DNA of 64,000 nt, from NCBI GenBank assembly GCA_000703065.1, contig JNLK01000001.1, positions 682,001-746,000 on the forward strand, in the 5' to 3' direction. Position 1 is the first letter of the stretch. Each line of letters starts with the position of its first letter. Origin of the DNA: Lachnospiraceae bacterium AC2029 (GTDB taxonomy: Bacteria; Bacillota; Clostridia; Lachnospirales; Lachnospiraceae). A model generated the notes under the pieces. That model was not told the origin of the DNA and ran no database searches. It was given only the letters and a program-made list of their open reading frames with translations. Shown here in pieces: positions 34,701 to 41,214 of the stretch. The position numbers and the translations under genes are program-made.

Positions 34701-35380
34701 TAATATGTCTCAACCGCTCCGTTCACGAATACGGAATACTTATTTCCGCTGATCCCAATAACCGCACCAGACTTCGATGCACTCCTCTTAATGGAGACAA
34801 CACTTCCAATCTCAATCACATTCTCTGTTGCCACAGACGCCTGAAGATCCTTGTCTTCCTTTACGACAGTATCATCTTTCTTATCAAATGTTTCAACACT
34901 AGTACCATCCGCAGCGGTGATTTCATCTATCTTTTCAACATCCAAAATGAAATCACTGATTTCACGAGTCTCCTTCATCGATGCATCTAATTGCTGAAGA
35001 AGATTCAAAATAAGCTCTGCATCTTCAAGCGTTTTCTTTTTGGTAACCACATTAGGAGTAATATGTGCCCAATCATTACGCACATTTTGCATGTTGCGAA
35101 TATCTTCTCGTACGCGAGGATTCACAAAAGTAGCATTGGAGATAACGAACCAGTTTCTATCAAACACACGAAGTAAGGACGCAAGATCAAGGCCTGTGAT
35201 ATCGGTCACCCCGGACTCAAACACCTTGTTTCTTTGAAGCGCACTAAGATTACTGATCACCAATTCCTGCCACCAATCATCAGTGATCCGAGGTGCTATT
35301 TTCCGAAGCCACTTCCCCATCTTTTCACTCAACTGGAACATAAAGCCATTCATCTTGCTAATCACTTCAGTTGTGTTCAT
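31784..35380 (-). CDS. SNF2-family helicase with N-terminal Swt1-type HEPN domain
   Basis: A 1198-residue protein. Residues 1-125 resemble Swt1-family HEPN domains and include NVRNDWAHITP, which carries the R-x4-H RNase motif. After a variable region, the SNF2 ATPase spans about residues 285-850: DDVGVGKTIEAGL (Walker A), VIVDEAHNIRN (DEAH), FLTATPLQNS (motif III), LFSSFRHTLYYL (IV), VGCEGLDYQFCD (V) and RIGRIDRRGQ (VI). A long C-terminal helical part follows. It could be a DNA-tracking motor coupled to an RNA-cleaving effector, as in drmD- or Zorya-type helicases. GGTGGAGG precedes the start. It heads the five-gene cluster. Confidence 0.8.
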   Translation of the reverse strand: MNTTEVISKMNGFMFQLSEKMGKWLRKIAPRITDDWWQELVISNLSALQRNKVFESGVTDITGLDLASLLRVFDRNWFVISNATFVNPRVREDIRNMQNVRNDWAHITPNVVTKKKTLEDAELILNLLQQLDASMKETREISDFILDVEKIDEITAADGTSVETFDKKDDTVVKEDKDLQASVATENVIEIGSVVSIKRSASKSGAVIGISGNKYSVFVNGAVETYYAEQIELKQSTVKSKFLPVNRVRSALTAFQINNPGTSNLYSLNSARIDFVPYQFRPALKMIQSDVPRILVADDVGVGKTIEAGLILKEMEARKELYSVLVICPRPLVAEKKWFWEMKRFDENFTQLDGKAFAECIIETDRDGEWPERHSKTIIPYSLFNEDSVEGLNSTSEKKKKTVGLRELDPAPHFDLVIVDEAHNIRNEGTWAHKAVELFCENADAVVFLTATPLQNSNDDLYSLLHVLRPDLIFDKDTFFTMAEPNKYINDMLRAVRVYGDDWKERCRTDISGILSTSWGRNVIQHSPDFEKIFEFLDLAELSREQRMEMVSRVEKLHSFNTIINRTRRKDIEKFCIRRNLTVEVHFTEAQKELYDSLMDFQRQVLTMLHGSQSVRFMMCTIMRQAASCIYGLAPFMNGIVTRNLTRLNEEEEFYDLDFTLNTEDQNSILELADSITKMAERLPVEDPKFEKLMEVLNQKQTEENNRVILFSSFRHTLYYLEEKLTKAGLRVGRVDGSVPDEERYRLRERFLLPREEEAALDVILFSEVGCEGLDYQFCDTMVNYDLPWNPMRIEQRIGRIDRRGQRSEIVKIYNMITNDTIDATIYDRCLMKIGVFEQSIGDCSEILGDISEQILKIMFDPELNEAERKMKIEKLADNEVMKVQELQRLEQQEKSLYGFDLSNYIQNKDVQKAENEWISPNSLQSLVDLYLNDYLGEGEYFLGKSGEKSLRISEDKRRLLLDEFKTLNLPMVSNEANRLWRSYLKSSTPILKVTFDGECARDNRKTQFLTQMHPLVLQAARYEGQDYPYEVAVRVSDSMLPSGRYEFSVYVWKYYGLKPDVKLVAIAENEMVEANILSVLQYASDYEGDQINHNTAWENMDSIHYERWSKAREEYTAEVKAECDFRLDQLTHRVNQNESFVRKQIASASDEKIIRMRKSQLDNILRKAEDQKKEIYDAVGKADIQATLLVKGVICVG

Positions 35381-35858
35381 AATGCTTCCTCCACCTATTA
35401 ACTCATCTGTCTTCTATGATCAAAACATCTCTCCAGTAAATGTTCATTGTGGTCACTTTTTTATTCATTTCATATCCAAGGGCTGTCAGTTAATTGTAAC
35501 TCGTTCAAAACTGGATCCAGACAGAATACCTCACGCTAGAGCGGTAGTTTACGAATCGACAGGAGTAGTATTGATCTTGTTGATTCAATCCAAGATAGCC
35601 TCTGCAAGCGGGCTGTCATCACCGCAGAGTTGATCATTCCAGCCGCTGGGATCATGCTGTGAATAGAAAATGATGGATGAACGCTAGTTACGAGTTTTTT
35701 AGAGCCTCTCAAAAACCGGGGTTGGCCTGGAGGGCGAGTGATTTGACGTATACGGAAAGCGTGCTGTAATTCATCTTACAACATACTCTCGGCGATCGGA
35801 ATACATAACCGAAAAATGATTTCTATTCTTTTATTTTTCCCATTAAACAATGTAACCG
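35381..35858. other. 478-base gap between the HEPN gene and the SNF2 helicase
   Basis: No convincing gene was found. The minus strand holds a 21-codon frame (about 35759-35694) ending SLALQANPGF, and another 21-codon frame immediately before the SNF2 gene. Both look like scraps or leaders. A promoter for the five-gene cluster is expected here, but no clear -35/-10 pair was seen. The central third (35520-35760) is visibly more GC-rich than its surroundings, which would fit a deleted gene. Confidence 0.5.
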
Positions 35859-37145
35859 TTAACACCTTTCCAGCAATGTAAGCCAATTATAATACAGTAA
35901 AAATAATTGGTTGCAATCCCTCTTTGTAACACGTCTTGTCAGCATACCATGAGCAAGAAAATTACGGTTTATCACTTCAGGTTGCACAACAAAATTATTA
36001 CCTTTCTCAAATAGTTTCTCCAGGCAAGAATATACATTCTCAAATCGCAATATTGTAAAAAATCTATTTTTAATGTCAGATTCGTTTAAAATCTTATCCT
36101 TAGATTTATCAACTGCTCTTTTCCCAACATCTCTACGTAATAATACTCCTTGATCCTTATCAGTCTGCATCCTGATAAGTTTTGCGTCGATCAAAGAAAA
36201 CAAAATACATGCACAAGACTTATATCTTTTGTCTTTATAGTTATCAATTGCCTCATAATAATCACTTTTCTTAACGCCGCTAAAACTCTGAGTTTCGTCA
36301 AATATCTTTTGCATATATGTTTTATTGCAATACTTTGACGCTATAGCATTTGCCTCTTTAACATCATTTGGTTTCTTAAGAAACTCACTTATTTTTGCAT
36401 TTTCAGGAATTGTCCACCCGTACTCCCCCCAGCATCGTAGGGTACTGCGCATCTCCTCTATTTCAACTTCAGAAAATGATAGTGATGGCAGTTGTGATAA
36501 TGCCCTTGCAGCCTGTTTTGCAATCTCAGCCACATATGACCGTTGCATTTTAATAATAGGCTGGAAATTTTCGAAAATCACATTTGCGATTCCCTGAGTA
36601 TTAATGAATGCCTTAGTAATCCCAGCCAAGCAGTCGGCTACAATACCCATATCTGGAATGAGATGTTTTATATTATAATACCCCTTAGGTATCTGTATTG
36701 CTGGCGAGTGTTGAAAAACCCACTTTGGAACGGATATCTGCGGAAACTTTAAGTTGGCAATACTCTCCTTTATTACATCTAATTCATCATTAAGATTTTC
36801 TTTTACAGAAATCAAAAATCGTTCATAAGTATTATCAATATTTGAATGTTTTTCGTACTGTGACCTTATCTTCACAGAATCTGCCGTTATTTCTTTGATA
36901 TAGCGGATAAGCAACACATCTGGCAACATAGATGCTGTCAGCACGCCGCTATCCCCATCACACAAATGTTTAAGGACAATCTTTGCTACGATGTTTTTAT
37001 ACTGTATATTCTCATTTTCGAGTTCAGATATGACAATTTCATAATCCGAGAGCGATAATAATGCAATAAATTTATATTCAGTTCCCTCTATTACAGCCGA
37101 TATCTTTTTCTCTTTAGGAAGATGGATTTCGATATATTCGTCCAA
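35859..37145 (-). CDS. HEPN-motif protein, probable abortive-infection RNase
   Basis: A 428-residue soluble protein. Near the C-terminus, RNFLAHGML carries the R-x4-H motif of HEPN ribonucleases, preceded by a helix with CLEKLFEKGNNF and followed by RDCNQLFLLYYNWL, as in HEPN proteins of abortive-infection and toxin loci. The first 250 residues are an unrecognised, mostly helical domain. I read the start as TTG at 37145, with GAGAGGA eight bases upstream. A candidate TTGACT/TATAGA promoter lies 25-55 bases upstream. It is isolated, with an IS110 element on one side and a 478-base gap on the other. It may belong to the BREX locus or be a stand-alone defence gene. Confidence 0.65.
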   Translation of the reverse strand: MDEYIEIHLPKEKKISAVIEGTEYKFIALLSLSDYEIVISELENENIQYKNIVAKIVLKHLCDGDSGVLTASMLPDVLLIRYIKEITADSVKIRSQYEKHSNIDNTYERFLISVKENLNDELDVIKESIANLKFPQISVPKWVFQHSPAIQIPKGYYNIKHLIPDMGIVADCLAGITKAFINTQGIANVIFENFQPIIKMQRSYVAEIAKQAARALSQLPSLSFSEVEIEEMRSTLRCWGEYGWTIPENAKISEFLKKPNDVKEANAIASKYCNKTYMQKIFDETQSFSGVKKSDYYEAIDNYKDKRYKSCACILFSLIDAKLIRMQTDKDQGVLLRRDVGKRAVDKSKDKILNESDIKNRFFTILRFENVYSCLEKLFEKGNNFVVQPEVINRNFLAHGMLTRRVTKRDCNQLFLLYYNWLTLLERC

Positions 37146-37259
37146 AAGTAAGTCCTCTCGTCTATAATTCTTCTCTCCATATAGTCAAGTGTTTTCTTCA
37201 GTAAATTCAATACTTTTTGAGTCCTCATAATGAATGATGCTAAGGTTATGGAGTGATCT

Positions 37260-37605
37260 TTACCTCATACAGGGCAGATATATAGTGTTAATGGGTATAC
37301 CAAATAAAACGTCATCACTAAACGATTTTAAATGGCCTCGATGTAATACCCATCCCTATATGGCAGCTCACCTCTCATGTCCAACAGGATCATCCCAACT
37401 AGGGGAGTCCTCACTTCCTTCGTTCTGCCTGTCCATAACCAGGGTGCCAGCTTAGCTATTCATCAGGGTCATGCCCTCCGGAGAAAATTCCTGCCGGCTA
37501 CCAGCTCATTCTTTGTAACTACACTACTGATCCAAACACTTGCATTACAGCACCTTTCGGCGGACGCTTCCCGTAATGGTCATGGTTGTTTCATCTTATG
37601 GGAAC
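37260..37605. other. Non-coding right end of the IS110-family element
   Basis: About 350 bases without a coding frame of note. Small inverted repeats are present, for example ATGGGTAT (37291-37298) with ATACCCAT (37346-37353). In IS110-family elements one non-coding end encodes the bridge RNA that selects donor and target, so this is one of two possible locations here. Confidence 0.45.
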
Positions 37606-38898
37606 CTATGCCACCTTTCGGTCAGCTGCTCCCGGATGCCGGATATCTCCGAGCATTTTTGATGCATCATAGTCTACGCCTTTTGTAAGGATCACATGGA
37701 ATACTCTTATCAGCTTACATGCGACTGCTATGAGCGACTGCATCTTCTTTAACGGATTGTTATCTCTTGTGGTGTAATACTGATGGATTTCCTTAAACTC
37801 ATCATTCTTACCGATCACTGATACCGCAGCTTGCACGAGCAAATATCTAAGCCTCTTGCGTCCCCGCTTGCTTATTTTTGTCCTGCCGTTATGCTTGCCG
37901 GAATCAGCAGACACAAGCTCCAATCCAGCCAGTTTCTGAAGCTCCTTGGCGTTACCAAAGCGCGTGATATCGCCCACCTCAGCAATAAACCCAGCTACTG
38001 TTGTTATTCCTATGCCCTTGATCTCAAGTAGCTTATCTACATACCTGATCTGTGAGCAGAGGTTCTTGATCAGGTCATTGACCCGTTCAATACGTTTTGT
38101 TTGGAGTTCGTAATCCTCAATCAGATCCAAAAGCTCCATTTTAGCCTCTTCAAGGCCTTCTTTCAGTCCGATGCTATTGGTGGCCGCAGTCACTATCTGC
38201 ATTGCCTTTTTGAAACCACTACCGCGTAGTTTCGCATCTTTCCAAATCTGTTGTATGCCATCTACACCGCGCTTTACTATATCGTCCGGTGTTGCAGCCT
38301 TCTTTAATACCATCAGGCCACCCTTGGCATCTATATGTGTGTAAACTCCCTTGTATTCCGGGAAATATACAGCTATCCACTTCTGCAGGCGGTTCTTTGC
38401 CCGCGTATGCTCTTCCATAAGTACAAACCTGCGATTGGACGCATTTCTTAATTCTGCATACACGCCGGTAGGCATATATGTGTAAAAATATCTTCCGTCC
38501 TTAACCAGGTTCGCTATGATATGTGGATCCTTACGGTCATTCTTGGACGGGCTGTTGTCATCCAGCTCCTTGGTCTTGTGCACGTGATGCGGATTTACCA
38601 TTACGAACTTGATGTTCTTACCGCTCAAAAACTGACCAAGATTAAACCAGTAATGCCCTGTAGGCTCAAAACCCACGAGAGCCTCCTCTAGATGGTTGTT
38701 TTCCATCAGCTCTATCACAGCCGAATGAAACATATCAAATCCCGCCATAGAATTGGAGAATGGGATAGGCTTTCTGGTGAGTTCGATCCCCCTCCAGTTA
38801 AAAGCCCTAAAATAGTGCTTTTCGCTGCCGACATCAACGCCGACAATCATTGTTGTTTCTTTTACTTGCTCAATCTTCTTATTTTGTGTAGACTTCAT
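37606..38898 (-). CDS. IS110-family DEDD transposase (recombinase)
   Basis: A 430-residue intact recombinase. The N-terminal RuvC-like DEDD domain shows Asp in VGVDVGSEKHYF, Glu in VGFEPTGHYWFN, and Asp in SKNDRKDPHIIANL. The C-terminal Transposase_20 domain contains IKGIGITTVAGFIAEVGD and the serine region LVSADSGKHNGRTKISKRG. Such enzymes excise a circular intermediate and insert it at short targets guided by a bridge RNA encoded in the element. Length and start (AGAGG upstream) are normal, so it may still be active. Its sequence differs clearly from the transposase at 58467. Confidence 0.9.
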   Translation of the reverse strand: MKSTQNKKIEQVKETTMIVGVDVGSEKHYFRAFNWRGIELTRKPIPFSNSMAGFDMFHSAVIELMENNHLEEALVGFEPTGHYWFNLGQFLSGKNIKFVMVNPHHVHKTKELDDNSPSKNDRKDPHIIANLVKDGRYFYTYMPTGVYAELRNASNRRFVLMEEHTRAKNRLQKWIAVYFPEYKGVYTHIDAKGGLMVLKKAATPDDIVKRGVDGIQQIWKDAKLRGSGFKKAMQIVTAATNSIGLKEGLEEAKMELLDLIEDYELQTKRIERVNDLIKNLCSQIRYVDKLLEIKGIGITTVAGFIAEVGDITRFGNAKELQKLAGLELVSADSGKHNGRTKISKRGRKRLRYLLVQAAVSVIGKNDEFKEIHQYYTTRDNNPLKKMQSLIAVACKLIRVFHVILTKGVDYDASKMLGDIRHPGAADRKVA

Positions 38899-38904
38899 TG
38901 TGTA

Positions 38905-38970
38905 GATACCTCTCTTTTCTGTTTATTACCAACTTCTCAGGGTCAGTAATGACAGTTTAGCTGAGGTATC
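38905..38970. other. Hairpin just upstream of the IS110-family transposase
   Basis: GATACCTC (38905-38912) pairs with GAGGTATC (38963-38970) around a 50-base loop that itself could fold. It lies between the element's left end and the start codon, overlapping its ribosome-binding region, and may regulate translation or be part of the guide RNA. Confidence 0.4.
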
Positions 38971-39024
38971 TCTTTTTGTTAAGTCTGGCTTACCTATTGT
39001 CTACACTTTGAATTATACAGGAAG

Positions 39025-41199
39025 CTATTCAACCCCCAGTGCCTTAAACACCGCATCATCTGCACTCTGATAGAACACCAAGCTGAAACTGCTCATAAGT
39101 TCCGCCGGTACCGTACCGAGATCCACTGCCGATGTCTGAGGCAATAATATCTTCTTCGCTCCGCTATCAAGGCATACCTGCAATGTACTTGCAAGGTTCT
39201 CTGCCTTCATTATTGTTCCACCTATGCTGAAATCACCAATAACAGCCATAGAACTCTGTACCGGTCTTCCAAGGGCAATAGAACATAAAGCAATAAGCGT
39301 AGGCAATGCCAATTTCTTCGTCATACCTATGCCTTGCAAATCCTGATAATTAATCACAAAGTCCTTGTTCATCATAGCCAGAGATCCGCTGATTCTGTTT
39401 CCGTTTGCCTTCAGGAAATTAAACGCTGTATCCACAGCTTCTTTGCACTCACGATCACTACCCAGACCAGTCCTATCGAACTTGCCATTTCCCGGAAGCA
39501 TCTGTGATTCCAAACGGAACACGCCAATCATGTCAGACTTACCGTGCGATATCGTATATACCTGTCCGGGATTGCACATACCCTCAGGGATCAGCTTGCC
39601 GCCACCCTGCTCAGGGACAGAAACGTAATGCTCTCCCATATCGTCCAAGTCGATGTAAGAGAAATTGACATCATAAAACTCCATGCCTCCAAGCTTTTTA
39701 AGCTGCTCTTTGACACGCCTTCTCATTTCAAGTGCAATCTCCAATACTTCTGCCACTTCTTCTTTGCCGAACTCTCCATTCGGATAGAGAAGTTTCAGAT
39801 AACCATCTACCATCCTGCGAACAGCAATTGTATCACGCTGGTTAAGGTTCTTTCCCAGTCTGAAATACTTATCTATAGCATCGCCAAACTGCTCTTTTCT
39901 GAGTTCCCGAATGAACCCGGCAAGATAGTCAGTGATAAATCCATAATCATTTGTAAAATGTTCTGGTCTGAACTTAGGAATCTCCCATCCTGGATTGTAA
40001 CAATGCATACGGTCAAGGAATGCCGTATCGGTTCCCATCTCAGGCGGGAACGGATCAAAGAGACTATATGTTTTAAGAAGCACTTCCACGCTCTGGTTGA
40101 TATTTCCTACAAAAACCATCGATGCGGATGCTGCTTTCTCTTCCTTGCCTCTGGCGAAGGATCCGGAAGCCATATAATCCTTCATGATCTGGATGCCATC
40201 TTTATCCTTGAAATGAATACCAGCAACCTCGTCAAAAGCCACAACATCCCATAGTCCGACCAATCCCATCGTTTTTCTACTCATGTTGTAGAACAGATTG
40301 GCTACAGTGGTCTGCCCTCCGGACACAAGAATACTGTTCGGAGATATCTCTTTATATAAATGAGACTTACCAGTTGATCTCGGTCCCAGTTCACAAAGAT
40401 TAAAGTTGTTTTCAACCAGAGGAAGCATACGTGTCAACAGAAGCCATTTCTCACGGTATGTAAATTCATCAGGTTCCATTCCTGTAGAACGAAGCAACAA
40501 ATCAATCCACTCATTTTTGGAGAAAGCCTTTCTCCCCTCCTTCAGCTGTTTCATATCGACATTCGGCATCTGAATCGGTATAAGCTTTGTAATGGATACT
40601 GGTGAGATATCTTTTTGCTTTGACTTTTTTGAACGTAGTTCACCACCATCAACCCCGATAATACTGAAATCATCCGATTCATCTCCGCCATATTCAAGCT
40701 GAACAATACACCATATGCCGCCGCAAAGGAGCCTGTCATACTGTTCCGGATAATCCTCTGATACAGGTATCCTTGTAAGACCAAGATTTGAAAAAGATGC
40801 TTCATACATATCCAGTTTCATATTCAGTTCAACCGTAATGAGATCGATGACCGTATGAGAACCTTTCTTTCGAAGCACTGACAGCACCTTCTGAGCCTCA
40901 TCAGGGCGCACGTAATTATTGGTCAGAATACTCTTTACTGTTTCCACACCACGTCCAATGACAAGCTCATCATCCGAATTACAATACTGTCCGAGAAGGT
41001 ATTCCAAAACATAAATAGGAACATTAGCACCTTCTTTGATATGCTTTGTCAGGTCTTTACGAACTATCTTTCCGTCGAAAGTGTGACGAAGTTTTCTATT
41101 CAATTCCTCGCGATTGCCAGAAGACGTTTTCTTTGCTTCACTTGCTGTAGAATTTCCCAGTCGTTCCGTCTGTCCGTTAAAGCCATCCATGTAATCCAT
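39025..41199 (-). CDS. brxL: BREX Lon-like ATPase/protease BrxL
   Basis: A 724-residue protein. The AAA+ part contains the Walker A CELGPRSTGKSHLYKE and WDVVAFDEVAGIHFKDK (Walker B). The C-terminal part resembles the Lon protease domain (QSSMAVIGDFSIGGTI, then LDSGAKKILLPQTSAVDL with the conserved Lys region). BrxL is the last core gene of type 1 BREX. It forms ring assemblies on DNA and is needed for phage exclusion; proteolysis is doubtful in the family. It follows pglZ by 15 bases. Its downstream neighbour is an IS110-family insertion, so the end of the operon may be altered, but the brxL frame is intact. Confidence 0.9.
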   Translation of the reverse strand: MDYMDGFNGQTERLGNSTASEAKKTSSGNREELNRKLRHTFDGKIVRKDLTKHIKEGANVPIYVLEYLLGQYCNSDDELVIGRGVETVKSILTNNYVRPDEAQKVLSVLRKKGSHTVIDLITVELNMKLDMYEASFSNLGLTRIPVSEDYPEQYDRLLCGGIWCIVQLEYGGDESDDFSIIGVDGGELRSKKSKQKDISPVSITKLIPIQMPNVDMKQLKEGRKAFSKNEWIDLLLRSTGMEPDEFTYREKWLLLTRMLPLVENNFNLCELGPRSTGKSHLYKEISPNSILVSGGQTTVANLFYNMSRKTMGLVGLWDVVAFDEVAGIHFKDKDGIQIMKDYMASGSFARGKEEKAASASMVFVGNINQSVEVLLKTYSLFDPFPPEMGTDTAFLDRMHCYNPGWEIPKFRPEHFTNDYGFITDYLAGFIRELRKEQFGDAIDKYFRLGKNLNQRDTIAVRRMVDGYLKLLYPNGEFGKEEVAEVLEIALEMRRRVKEQLKKLGGMEFYDVNFSYIDLDDMGEHYVSVPEQGGGKLIPEGMCNPGQVYTISHGKSDMIGVFRLESQMLPGNGKFDRTGLGSDRECKEAVDTAFNFLKANGNRISGSLAMMNKDFVINYQDLQGIGMTKKLALPTLIALCSIALGRPVQSSMAVIGDFSIGGTIMKAENLASTLQVCLDSGAKKILLPQTSAVDLGTVPAELMSSFSLVFYQSADDAVFKALGVE

Positions 41200-41214
41200 A
41201 CTTACAGCATCTCC

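Larger units (their letters stand above)
37250..39010 (-). mobile_element. IS110-family element downstream of brxL (ends approximate)
   Basis: The element consists of the DEDD transposase gene (37606-38898), about 110 bases upstream of it and about 350 bases of non-coding DNA downstream. IS110 elements lack terminal inverted repeats and make no target duplication, so exact ends cannot be set from one copy. It separates brxL from the HEPN gene. Confidence 0.65.

Noticed and set aside
22630-35380. Assignment to DISARM, Zorya or Hachiman
   Set aside because: DUF1998, DUF1837, flagellar-motor-like or methyltransferase partners that define those systems are absent here.
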